Part shown: piece by piece, positions 8,834 to 16,870 of the stretch | Layout: the number at the start of each line of letters is the position of its first letter | Numbering within the stretch: the stretch's first letter is position 1 | Assembly: GCA_002309035.1 (NCBI GenBank) | Contig: DBWT01000012.1 | Location: forward strand, 13,453 to 35,541 | Reading direction: 5' to 3' | Length of the DNA stretch: 22,089 bases | DNA from: Caryophanales bacterium UBA1231 | Lineage (GTDB): Bacteria > Bacillota_I > Bacilli_A > ML615J-28 > CAG-313 | Translations under genes and position numbers: made by a program | The notes under the pieces: generated by a model | The model's input: the letters and a program-made list of their open reading frames with translations, nothing else | Database searches by the model: none | What the model was told of the DNA's origin: nothing

Positions 8834-9391
8834 TTAGAAACTCATGATTGCTGATTCTTTTTCTTTGGCTTTTTTGTCAATTTCAGCAATGTATTTATCT
8901 GTTAATTTTTGGACTTCATCAGAATATTGATGTAGAGCATCTTCAGAAATAGAACCATCTTTTTCCATCTTCTTTAATTGTTCAATGGCATCACGACGGA
9001 TATTACGAATTGCTACTTTGTTTTCTTCAGCCATCTTATGAACTTCTTTAACAAGATCTTTTCTTGTTTGTTCATTTAGAGGTGGAATAGGGATTCTTAC
9101 GATTTCACCATCATTGTTTGGATTAAATCCTAAATCAGCAACAAGAATAGCTTTTTCAATTTGTTTAACAAGTGATTTGTCGTAAGGTTTAACCGCAATA
9201 GTTTGTGGGTCTGGCGCAGAAATTGAAGCTAATTGATAAAGAGGTGTATTTGTACCCCAATATTCAATCATAATGTTATTAAGAATTGCAGGATTAGCTT
9301 TACCTGTTCTAACATTGATATATGCTTTTGATAGTGCATCAACACTCTTCTGCATCTTTTCTTCTGTTGTCATTAATAATAGTTCTGGCAT
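8834..9391 (-). CDS. frr: Ribosome recycling factor
   Basis: 185 residues, exactly the family size. Recognisable RRF segments: KMQKSVDALSKAYINVRTGKANPAIL, the PLYQLASISAPDPQTIAVKPYD segment (domain II border), VRIPIPPLNEQTRKDLVKEVHKMAEE and VAIRNIRRDAIEQLKKMEKDG. It splits the post-termination ribosome with EF-G so that subunits can be reused. Start ATG at 9391 has AAAGGAG 8 bases upstream, and pyrH ends 12 bases before. Last gene of the translation operon; a terminator follows. Confidence 0.98.
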   Translation of the reverse strand: MPELLLMTTEEKMQKSVDALSKAYINVRTGKANPAILNNIMIEYWGTNTPLYQLASISAPDPQTIAVKPYDKSLVKQIEKAILVADLGFNPNNDGEIVRIPIPPLNEQTRKDLVKEVHKMAEENKVAIRNIRRDAIEQLKKMEKDGSISEDALHQYSDEVQKLTDKYIAEIDKKAKEKESAIMSF

Positions 9392-9403
9392 TTTATTTCT
9401 CCT

Positions 9404-10108
9404 TTAATTTTCAATAATTGTGCCGATTGCTTCATTTTCAAGGACTTTAACAATATTACCTTTTTTATTCATATCGAAGACAATCGTTTTAATGTTGTTT
9501 TCTTTACAAAGGGTTGCTGCCGTTTGATCCATAACTTCAAGTTGTCTTGCGATAAGTTCTTGATAAGTGATTCGATCAAAACGTTTCGCATCTTTATTTG
9601 TTCTAGGATCTTTATCATAAACACCATCGGCACCATTTTTAGCCATAAGGATAACTTCAGCGCCAACTTCAGCAGCACGTAATGCAGCAGCCGAATCAGT
9701 AGTAAAGAATGGATTTCCAGTACCACCACCAAAAATAACAATTCTTCCTTTTTCTAAATGACTGATAGCTTTTCTTCTAATATATGGTTCAGCAACTCTA
9801 GGGATTTCAAGAGAAGTCATTGTTCTTGTTGAAACTCCTAATTTTTCTAAAGCATTTTGTAGGGCCAATGAATTAATAATTGTTCCAAGCATGCCCATGT
9901 AGTCAGCATTTGCTCGTTCAATTCCATTTTCAGCCGCATCACGGCCACGCCAAATGTTGCCAGCACCAATAATGATTCCAATTTCATAATGTTGTTTATG
10001 AAGTTCAGCAATTTCTTTTGCGATTGCAATGACAGATGAAGCATTAATTGGGTGATCAGTTCCACCCGCAAAAGCTTCACCACTTAATTTAACAATTATT
10101 CTTTTCAT
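9404..10108 (-). CDS. pyrH: Uridylate kinase (UMP kinase)
   Basis: 234 residues, typical of bacterial UMP kinase of the amino-acid-kinase fold. Motifs: KLSGEAF (ATP phosphate site), GAGNIWRG, the UMP-binding region ADYMGMLGTIINSLALQNALE, FGGGTGNPFFTTDSAAALRA and KNGADGVYDKDP. It phosphorylates UMP to UDP with ATP, feeding pyrimidine nucleotide synthesis; bacterial forms are hexamers regulated by GTP and UTP. The tsf stop is 17 bases upstream. The ribosome binding site is weak (TAGGT about 8 bases before ATG), unlike the strong sites of its operon neighbours, so it may be translated less or by readthrough from tsf. The tsf-pyrH-frr order is the standard bacterial arrangement. Confidence 0.98.
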   Translation of the reverse strand: MKRIIVKLSGEAFAGGTDHPINASSVIAIAKEIAELHKQHYEIGIIIGAGNIWRGRDAAENGIERANADYMGMLGTIINSLALQNALEKLGVSTRTMTSLEIPRVAEPYIRRKAISHLEKGRIVIFGGGTGNPFFTTDSAAALRAAEVGAEVILMAKNGADGVYDKDPRTNKDAKRFDRITYQELIARQLEVMDQTAATLCKENNIKTIVFDMNKKGNIVKVLENEAIGTIIEN

Positions 10109-10125
10109 TGTTTTTGGACCTACTT

Positions 10126-11007
10126 TTAGTTATTTGCTGCTTTAGCAGCTTGTGCAGCTACTTCAGCTGCGAAATCATCTTGACGTTTTTCCATACCTTC
10201 ACCAACTTCGAAGCGTACGAATAATGCTACAGATGAATGTTTAGAAGCTAAGTATTGTTCAACAGTCATGCTTGAGTCTTTGACAAATGCTTGATCTAAT
10301 AGACAAACTTCTTTTAATTGTTTATTAACTTTACCTTCAACGATCTTTTGTAGAGCAGCTTCAGGTTTGCCTTGAAGTTTTTCATCTTGTTTAGCAAGTT
10401 CCATTTGAATGTGTGTTTCTTTTTCAAGATAATCAGCTGGAACATCAGCTTTTGCTAAATATAATGGACGCATTGCTGTTACTTGCATACAGATGTCATT
10501 TGCAACTTCTACTGAATCACCATTTAGTAATACAACAGTAGCAATTTTACCACCCATATGTTTATAGAAACCGAATACTTGACCATCATTCTTTGAAAGT
10601 TTTTGAACTCTTCTTAAGCTAATCTTTTCACCAATTGTTGCAGTCGCATTAACAACTAGTTCTTCGCCGCCATTAGCTAATACTTGTTCAGCTGATTCAG
10701 CGTGTAATTTAATACAAAGTTTTCCAACTTCATCTAATAAAGCTAAGAACTTTTCGTTTTTAGCAACGAAGTCAGTTTCTGAATTTAATTCAAATAAGTA
10801 AGCATCATTACCATCAAAAGCAGCTTGGCATAAACCTTCAGCAGCGATTCTTCCTGCTTTTTTAGCAGCTTTAGCAATTCCTTTTTCTCTTAACCAGTCT
10901 ACAGCAGCATCGATATCGCCATTACATTCAGTAAGAGCTTTTTTGCAGTCCATCATGCCGGCACCAGTTTTTTCTCTTAATTCTTTTACTAATTGAGCAG
11001 TAATCAT
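10126..11007 (-). CDS. tsf: Translation elongation factor Ts
   Basis: 293 residues, normal for EF-Ts. The N-terminal UBA-like domain is clear (QLVKELREKTGAGMMDCKKAL, then DIDAAVDWLREKG), followed by the EF-Tu-contacting motif TDFVAKNEKF (about 77-86) and the coiled-coil/C-terminal core. EF-Ts exchanges GDP for GTP on EF-Tu. Start ATG at 11007 has AAGGAG 6 bases upstream. It lies 28 bases after rpsB in the universal rpsB-tsf pairing. The C-terminus carries a short Ala-rich tail (AAEVAAQAAKAANN). Confidence 0.98.
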   Translation of the reverse strand: MITAQLVKELREKTGAGMMDCKKALTECNGDIDAAVDWLREKGIAKAAKKAGRIAAEGLCQAAFDGNDAYLFELNSETDFVAKNEKFLALLDEVGKLCIKLHAESAEQVLANGGEELVVNATATIGEKISLRRVQKLSKNDGQVFGFYKHMGGKIATVVLLNGDSVEVANDICMQVTAMRPLYLAKADVPADYLEKETHIQMELAKQDEKLQGKPEAALQKIVEGKVNKQLKEVCLLDQAFVKDSSMTVEQYLASKHSSVALFVRFEVGEGMEKRQDDFAAEVAAQAAKAANN

Positions 11008-11035
11008 ATATTTCTCCTTATTTATTTTCTATTAA

Positions 11036-11917
11036 TTATTCAGCTTCTTTTACTTCTTCAGCTGGTTGTTCTTTATTTGCTTCTTCTTGAGGGGCTTCTT
11101 CTTTTGGAGCACGAGGTTTACGAGGTTTTTTTGCAGGTTTAGCTTCTTCAGGAGCTTGTTCTGGTTGAGCTTCTTGTGCTTCAGCAGGAGCTGCTTCTTC
11201 GTTTTCTTCTTTTGGTAATTGATAAGGTTCTACAGCACCACCGTTACCTTCGATAACAGCATTAGCCATAATACCAACAATTAATCTAACGGCTCTAACG
11301 CCATCATCATTACCAGGAATAACAAAGTCAACATCATCTGGATCGCAGTTTGTATCTACTAAACCAAATACAGGGATGTGAAGTTTTCTAGCTTCAGCAA
11401 CAGCATTGTGTTCAGTTTTAGGGTCAACAACGAATACTGCACCAGGTAAACTAGTCATATCTTTGATACCACCAAAGAATCCTTCAAGTTTAACTTGTTC
11501 TTTTTTGATTTCAATAACTTCTTTTTTAGGAAGCATTTCGAAAGTTCCATCTTCTTCCATCTTTTCATAACGATGAAGTTTTGCGATTGACTTTCTAATA
11601 GTTTTGAAGTTAGTCATTGTTCCGCCTAACCAACGTTTGTCAACATAGTATTGTTCACAACGTTTAGCTTCTTCTTTAATAATGTCTTGAATTTGTTTAC
11701 GAGTTCCAACAAATAAAACTGTATTGTTTTGACGAACAATGTCAACTAATGCAGCGTAAGCTTCTTCAAGCTTTTCAGCTGTTTTTTCAAGATTGATAAT
11801 GTATACACCATTTCTTTCATTGAAAATATACTCTTTCATTTTAGGGTTCCAACGGCGAGTATGATGACCGAAGTGAACGCCTGCCTCTAATAGGTCTTTC
11901 ATTGTAACTACTGACAT
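11036..11917 (-). CDS. rpsB: 30S ribosomal protein S2 with long charged C-terminal tail
   Basis: 293 residues from the ATG at 11917; a TTG 15 bases upstream overlaps the ribosome binding site GGAGG and is not the start. The S2 core (about 1-235) is unmistakable: [49 protein letters not shown] and [14 protein letters not shown]2 joins the 30S subunit late and holds S1 or leader mRNA near the platform. Beyond the core is an unusual tail of nearly 60 residues, rich in Glu, Ala, Pro and Lys, with a central basic patch ([13 protein letters not shown]) between acidic stretches. Typical S2 is around 230-260 residues. First gene of the rpsB-tsf-pyrH-frr operon. Confidence 0.98.
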   Translation of the reverse strand: MSVVTMKDLLEAGVHFGHHTRRWNPKMKEYIFNERNGVYIINLEKTAEKLEEAYAALVDIVRQNNTVLFVGTRKQIQDIIKEEAKRCEQYYVDKRWLGGTMTNFKTIRKSIAKLHRYEKMEEDGTFEMLPKKEVIEIKKEQVKLEGFFGGIKDMTSLPGAVFVVDPKTEHNAVAEARKLHIPVFGLVDTNCDPDDVDFVIPGNDDGVRAVRLIVGIMANAVIEGNGGAVEPYQLPKEENEEAAPAEAQEAQPEQAPEEAKPAKKPRKPRAPKEEAPQEEANKEQPAEEVKEAE

Positions 11918-12033
11918 TTCTTTTTCCTCCAATTTATTTTGTAGTTTTTAATTGGCCGCCATCGTGATCAACATTCACAAGCAACACGACTGCAAAAGGC
12001 TCGTGAACTCCCACTTTGTGTGTATTTTTGCCG
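11918..12033 (-). promoter_or_regulatory. Structured 5' leader of rpsB mRNA, candidate autoregulatory element
   Basis: The inferred leader is about 116 nt, long for this compact genome, and it is GC-richer than the flanking DNA. A 9-bp stem forms between TTCACGAGC (12007 down to 11999) and GCTTGTGAA (11982 down to 11974), with one G-U pair. A second pairing, TCGTG/CACGA (11985-11989 with 11962-11966), uses the stem's loop and downstream bases, so the two compete sterically. A GGCGGCC patch (11954-11960) follows before the ribosome binding site GGAGG (11926-11930). No T run follows, so it is not a terminator. S2 represses its own operon through leader RNA in gammaproteobacteria; whether this leader is analogous is inference. 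Confidence 0.45.
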
Positions 12034-12039
12034 TTTATT

Positions 12040-12068
12040 ATTATACCATAATTTACCATATTAAGCAA
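12040..12068 (-). promoter_or_regulatory. Promoter of the rpsB-tsf-pyrH-frr operon
   Basis: On the minus strand TTGCTT (12063-12068), a 17-base spacer and TATAAT (12040-12045) preceded by TGG (extended -10). Transcription should start near 12033. Confidence 0.88.
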
Positions 12069-12106
12069 GTGATTTTATCTATGATTTTTAGGCACAATTA
12101 TTAAAC

Positions 12107-12132
12107 AAAAAAGATTGGGATTTCCCAATCTT
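12107..12132 (-). terminator. Terminator of the tandem lipoprotein genes
   Basis: On the minus strand AAGATTGGG and CCCAATCTT make a perfect 9-bp stem with a 4-base loop, followed by TTTT. The stem begins within the stop codon of the 12131-13942 gene. Confidence 0.92.
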
Positions 12133-13942
12133 AATTTGCTTCATGTATTAAATCATCAATGATTTCACCAACATTTAATGGCAATTCAATTTCTAATAAG
12201 TCTTCATATGATAATTGAATATAAGTATTCATACTGTCTCCATGAATAACCATTAGATGATCATCTTCAAAAGAAAAATTGTATATATCTAGATTAGATG
12301 AGCCAAAAGCCATATATTCAACCATTATGCCAACGTTTAATCGATCAAGTTTATATGTTGCATCTTTTCCCATTTCAAGAAGAAATAATAATTCATTTTT
12401 AGTATTACCAATTTCATTTTCGGAATCATCATAAATAAATTCTTCCTCATCGCTATTGTAAACAATGCTATATTCTTCATTTATATCAATTGAAACATAG
12501 AATTCAATATCTTTATATTCAGGTTTAACAAATAAATCTCTAATTTGTTCTTGTCTAAATAAAGTATAGCCTTCCTCCATATCACGGAAATAGCCTCTAC
12601 GGTAATCAATTTCTCCTGTTTGATCATCAAATATAGCAACATGTAAATCAAAATCAGTAAGTGCTTCTTTTAAAACATTGATAAAGGAATAATCCAATGT
12701 TATATTTTCTTCATCAAATTCAGGAAGCTCAACAACTGAACTATTGTAATTATAGAATGTTGTACTGCCTGGAGCTAAACTCATATCTGGAACATCTTCA
12801 CCATAAACATAACTTAATTCCACAAGTCTACCGTTTTCAAAAACAATTTTGTATTCACTATATTCAGTGTCATTAACTGTTATATTTTGTGCTTCAATTG
12901 TGAAACTCTTTGTTTCTTTATCATATGATTTAACTTCGAAATCGCTAAAATCAAAATCTTCTAAAATGTGATCTAAGTAATAAATTAAAAGATCTAAATC
13001 AAGATAACTCATTGGTACAACTTTAGCTTGATATGATTCACCATCATCTTCTGAATAAATATCTAGTAAGACATTACACATTACACAATAATAGCTAGTG
13101 TCTTCATCTTCATCGTAGCCATATGTATTTGCTTCCCTTTGATTATCAATATCAACAATATGTTCAAACCAATTATCCATACCATGCATATCTTGATGTG
13201 ATTCCATAGTAACACTGGCAATTTCTTCTGCTCTGGCTTCTTCAACAATTTCTTTAAATTTTTTTTCTGTTAAAGAATTTAAGTAATCTTGATAATCAGG
13301 AATATTTACTTTTGTTTTTCCAATATTATAAAGTTTAAATGTTGTAGTTGTTCCTGCTGTTTCATCTTTAGCTTCAATGAAGACAACATATTCACCTTCA
13401 ATTTTCACAACGATTGTCATTCTACCAGGTCCGCCTGCTGGAGATGCACTTTCGATTGTTGCTTCAAATTGATTCTTTTCTCTATTGTATGTAAATTTAT
13501 CAATGTTTTCAATAATTTGTTGGATTAGAGGTGCATTGAATAATTCAGAATAAGATTCTAAGATATCATTTAAAGTTAAATCGTCAAAACTAAGTTCATT
13601 TCCGATTTCTGAAATTCCTAATGCATTTTCGCCATCAAAAACAACGTAATATTTATACCCACTATAAGGGCGTGTTTCTCTTGATGATCGGAATTCAGCT
13701 AAATCAGCACCATTTAATTTGACATCATATTTAACAACATTAGTCATTTCTCTACCATTAGCATCTGTTCCATAATCGATAGTCGCATTAGTTGGTAATT
13801 GTAATGCTTTTAGTAAATCAGCAGTTGTAGGGTCAATAATTTCTGGCTCATCACCATCACTATCTTTTCTACAAGAACAAGAAGTTAATGTGAAAGCCAT
13901 CACAAATATTAATGCTATTATAAATATAAATCTTTTTTTCAT
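12131..13942 (-). CDS. Large lipoprotein, tandem paralogue A
   Basis: 603 residues, function unknown. MKKR plus a hydrophobic run and lipobox LTSC (Cys22) mark a lipoprotein signal peptide, so the protein is surface-anchored. The mature part is acidic and beta-rich with a recurring unit (roughly 25-235, 240-430, 435-603) of the form F-x-Y-(N/D)-(R/K)-E-K followed by an IEGEY/FENGR strand and a Y-N...V-(N/E)-(I/L)-P ending, for example FTYNREKNQFEA, KVNIPDYQDYL, SYDKETKSFTIEA and VVELPEF. This resembles LolA/LppX-type half-barrel lipoproteins; that is an inference. A CVMC pair near residue 280 is absent from the paralogue. The ATG has AGGAG 9 bases upstream; it follows the paralogue by 14 bases, so they are one transcript. 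Confidence 0.85.
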   Translation of the reverse strand: MKKRFIFIIALIFVMAFTLTSCSCRKDSDGDEPEIIDPTTADLLKALQLPTNATIDYGTDANGREMTNVVKYDVKLNGADLAEFRSSRETRPYSGYKYYVVFDGENALGISEIGNELSFDDLTLNDILESYSELFNAPLIQQIIENIDKFTYNREKNQFEATIESASPAGGPGRMTIVVKIEGEYVVFIEAKDETAGTTTTFKLYNIGKTKVNIPDYQDYLNSLTEKKFKEIVEEARAEEIASVTMESHQDMHGMDNWFEHIVDIDNQREANTYGYDEDEDTSYYCVMCNVLLDIYSEDDGESYQAKVVPMSYLDLDLLIYYLDHILEDFDFSDFEVKSYDKETKSFTIEAQNITVNDTEYSEYKIVFENGRLVELSYVYGEDVPDMSLAPGSTTFYNYNSSVVELPEFDEENITLDYSFINVLKEALTDFDLHVAIFDDQTGEIDYRRGYFRDMEEGYTLFRQEQIRDLFVKPEYKDIEFYVSIDINEEYSIVYNSDEEEFIYDDSENEIGNTKNELLFLLEMGKDATYKLDRLNVGIMVEYMAFGSSNLDIYNFSFEDDHLMVIHGDSMNTYIQLSYEDLLEIELPLNVGEIIDDLIHEAN

Positions 13943-13956
13943 GTTTTTTTCTCCTG

Positions 13957-15729
13957 TTAATCTAATAATGAATTGATACCAGCTTGGACATCTGCTGGAA
14001 GATTTAATGGATATGTAATTAGTGAAATTGTAATAGATGTGTTCATTGAAGGCATTTCAAATGTAAATAACTTACCATGATCAAATGATATGTAGAACTC
14101 ATGATAATCATTTCCATCATAACCTGACACCTTAAGGCAATCATAATCAGAGTCGTACTCAACATCATCTACTAACAATAGATCCATTACATCACAAATG
14201 AGTTTTGTGTTTCGTTCGTACAAATGAAGTTTATCACTATATGAATATGGACCTTCAACAGCATCACTTGACCAAGTATATTCATTTTTGCCATCAATCA
14301 ATCCAAAGACAACTCCTACAATTTCAGTTTCAGCTGCATCTTCAGATTGAATGATTCTATATAATGTATGATGTTTATACTCTCTAACATAAATGCTACG
14401 GAAAATATAATTACTTTCTTCATCAATACCTATTAAATTAATATCGCAATTTGCTAAATCTGATTTGACTGAATTAATAAATCTTTCAGTAAAATTGTAA
14501 GTTGTAGTATCATATAATGGAAGATTAACTTCTGTTTGATCATAATCATACCAAGTATATTCTTGTGTAAGACCATTTGTTAAATCAGTTGGGTTATCTA
14601 CTACATATGATATTTTTTTAATGCGTCCATTTTCAACTTCTAAAACAAAATCAATACAATTAGTATCACTAATAGTAAAACTTTCAGCTGTTACCACAAA
14701 GCTATCAGTCAAATAATCATATGATTCAACTTCTAGATTGCTGAATGCTAAATTAGCACTAAGCATCTCAATCATATTATTATACATTTCCATAATCATG
14801 TCATATTCTGATACAGGAACTATCGAAGTTGTAATAACACCAGCAGCATTTTCTACAAGGAATGCTAGATCATCTTGCATCGTATAATAACTTGCAGATT
14901 CTTCTTCACCAATATTAAAGAAAGAAATATCACCCGTTTCAAAATCAACTTTGAATGATTCAGCAAGATAAAGATTATCATCTTTATACCATTTCCAATC
15001 GAATGAGATAGTACTAATTGAATCATTGTATATTGAAGTCATGTACTCATTAAATTTGTTTTCTGAAAGAGTAGTTAAATATTCCATAAAGTCTGGATAA
15101 TTAACAACAGTTTTAGAAATATCTGATAATTCTAAAATAACAGTTGATGAACTTTCATTACCAACAATTTTAATAAAGACAGGATATCCATTTTCAATTT
15201 TAACTGTTACTTGATAAGGTACTTCAACAAGTGCTTCTTCAACTAAAACAGTAGCTTCAAATTGACCTTTTTCTTTATTGTAAGTAAATTCATTTAAATG
15301 TTCATTGATGATTGCTAAAAAGTCTGAATCCATAATAGACTTGCAACTATCAATTATTACTTGTTCACTTAATAAATAGTATGATGTATTATCACTATCA
15401 GTTACTATAAGAATTGATACTCCATCACTTAAAACATAATATGACCACTCATCACTATCTAAATCGCCTCCTTCTTGTTGTGCAGCTGCGAAAGATGTTA
15501 ATGTGTTGCCTTTAAATTGTGCATCATATTTAATAATCATATAACTTTCCATGTTTTCAAATGATGTAACGTGTAATGTTGCATTGCTAGGCATCACAAC
15601 AGTTGACAATTTAAGTTCTTCTTCGCCTGCTGAATCTTTTTCATTACCTTTATCATTACATGAACAAGATGCCAAAACAAATAATGTGGCGAAAATAAAA
15701 ATAAACATTAATAAAAATCGTTTTTTCAT
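13957..15729 (-). CDS. Large lipoprotein, tandem paralogue B
   Basis: 590 residues, function unknown. Signal peptide MKKRFLLMFIFIFATLFV and lipobox LASC (Cys22), followed like its neighbour by the odd C-S-C. It aligns with the 12131-13942 product along the length: (P/T)(S/T)NAT near residue 50, (E/D)FTYN(K/R)EK(G/N)QFEAT, (I/G)(S/K)KT(V/K)VN(Y/I)PD(F/Y), SYD(Y/K)(L/E)T(D/K)SF and the final acidic beta-rich unit, so the pair arose by gene duplication and has diverged a lot. It carries the same three repeated beta units. First gene of the two-gene unit; its ATG has AGAAGGAGAAG just upstream. The preceding 187 bases are very AT-rich and show no convincing promoter. Confidence 0.85.
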   Translation of the reverse strand: MKKRFLLMFIFIFATLFVLASCSCNDKGNEKDSAGEEELKLSTVVMPSNATLHVTSFENMESYMIIKYDAQFKGNTLTSFAAAQQEGGDLDSDEWSYYVLSDGVSILIVTDSDNTSYYLLSEQVIIDSCKSIMDSDFLAIINEHLNEFTYNKEKGQFEATVLVEEALVEVPYQVTVKIENGYPVFIKIVGNESSSTVILELSDISKTVVNYPDFMEYLTTLSENKFNEYMTSIYNDSISTISFDWKWYKDDNLYLAESFKVDFETGDISFFNIGEEESASYYTMQDDLAFLVENAAGVITTSIVPVSEYDMIMEMYNNMIEMLSANLAFSNLEVESYDYLTDSFVVTAESFTISDTNCIDFVLEVENGRIKKISYVVDNPTDLTNGLTQEYTWYDYDQTEVNLPLYDTTTYNFTERFINSVKSDLANCDINLIGIDEESNYIFRSIYVREYKHHTLYRIIQSEDAAETEIVGVVFGLIDGKNEYTWSSDAVEGPYSYSDKLHLYERNTKLICDVMDLLLVDDVEYDSDYDCLKVSGYDGNDYHEFYISFDHGKLFTFEMPSMNTSITISLITYPLNLPADVQAGINSLLD

Positions 15730-15916
15730 TTTCTTCTCCTTCTTTTTTTTACAATTAATTTTACTACATTTTATTTATTATTTCATTTAAAACATTAATA
15801 TTTAATTTATGAGCTAATCTAATAACTTATTATTTTAATATTTTGTCTTTTAGATATTTAGGATAAATAACAATTAAAACCTTTTTATTATTTATTCTAC
15901 TTTTTTCTCTAAATGA

Positions 15917-16870
15917 TTATTTCCTAACTAGTGTAGCAAATGAAAGACCTTGTCTTTCTTCTTCAATGTCGATAATTACAAATCCATGACTCTTGTAAAA
16001 GTCAAGATTTTGCTTTTCTTCATTGATTGTATCGGCATACCACTCTTTAACATCGTTATGCAATTTAAAGAATTCTTCGATAGCAAGTGAGCCAATACCG
16101 ATGCCTTCATATTCAGGTAAAACATATAATTGAGCAATCTTCCAAGCGTTAGATTCATCTAAAGCAAAAGCAAAGATAGCACCTACAAGCTTACCATTAT
16201 AAATGATTTTTTGATAATCACCAAAGCGATATTTAATATTAAATTCGATACGGTGAAGTGTCATATAATATGGATTAGTATCAAACTTACCATACTTATC
16301 GATGTATGATTTGAATGATTCTTTCTGCATTGCTAATAGTTCATGAGCATCTTTGACTTTGGCTTTTTCAAGTTCAACATTAGCGTTTGTACTACCAATA
16401 CCGCCTACTCTTTTAGCTTTTGTATTATCATTATCAGTTAAAAGATAAGGTAAAAAGATACCTTGTGCTATTCCTTCACCCGCATTTATTGTGATAATAT
16501 CAGGGCCTGTATTCTTGATACTGATTAAAATATGACCTTCATTATCGATGTTATCAACATAGTCTTTATCGATAATACCTGTACCATTTTTTAAAACTAT
16601 ATTCTTTTTTATACCTAAACTACTACGAATAAAGATTGCTAAAAACTCTCCTTCATTCATATAAGCCTTGATACCTGTAGGTACTAAAAATGAATCATTT
16701 GGTTCTAAAACAATCGTGATTGGTGAAAAGAAATCATAGCCAGCACTTTGTTTTGTTTTTCTTATTGGGAGTTTGATTGCATCATAAATTCTTTTTGTAA
16801 TCTCAAGTGGGTAATTATCAAAACATTTATGAAAAGTATTTATACTAACTTTTTCAAACTTTCTTGCCAT
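15917..16870 (-). CDS. dUTPase fused to a GNAT acetyltransferase
   Basis: 317 residues with two domains. Residues about 20-162 are a trimeric-type dUTP diphosphatase: motif 1 SAGYDFFSP (42-50), motif 2 IRSSLG (81-86), motif 3 NGTGIIDKDYVDN with catalytic Asp101, motif 4 GEGIAQGIF and motif 5 RVGGIGSTN (154-162). It would hydrolyse dUTP to dUMP and keep uracil out of DNA. Residues about 165-317 are a GNAT N-acetyltransferase: motif A AQLYVLPEYEGIGIGSLAI with the acetyl-CoA pyrophosphate loop (EGIGIGS) and the motif B segment FYKSHGFVIID. The acetyl acceptor is unknown. Normal dUTPases end soon after motif 5, so the fusion is unusual. The frame is unbroken across the junction. ATG at 16870 has AAAGGAG 7 bases upstream and overlaps xerC by 17 bases; last gene of its operon. 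Confidence 0.92.
   Translation of the reverse strand: MARKFEKVSINTFHKCFDNYPLEITKRIYDAIKLPIRKTKQSAGYDFFSPITIVLEPNDSFLVPTGIKAYMNEGEFLAIFIRSSLGIKKNIVLKNGTGIIDKDYVDNIDNEGHILISIKNTGPDIITINAGEGIAQGIFLPYLLTDNDNTKAKRVGGIGSTNANVELEKAKVKDAHELLAMQKESFKSYIDKYGKFDTNPYYMTLHRIEFNIKYRFGDYQKIIYNGKLVGAIFAFALDESNAWKIAQLYVLPEYEGIGIGSLAIEEFFKLHNDVKEWYADTINEEKQNLDFYKSHGFVIIDIEEERQGLSFATLVRK

Noticed and set aside
8807..8835. TATAAT within the frr terminator as promoter of the 680-aa gene
   Set aside because: No -35 at 15-19 bases upstream (run of A), and the match lies in the AT-rich loop of the hairpin.
9469..10083. Leucine-rich 78-90 codon frames inside pyrH
   Set aside because: Out-of-frame shadows of a certain pyrH gene; composition reflects frame shift of AT-rich codons.
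15730..15916. AT-only inverted repeat near 15850-15895 as terminator of the xerC/dUTPase operon
   Set aside because: Pairing is broken by unpaired bases, has almost no G-C pairs and no clean T run; no convincing promoter for the lipoprotein genes was found here either.
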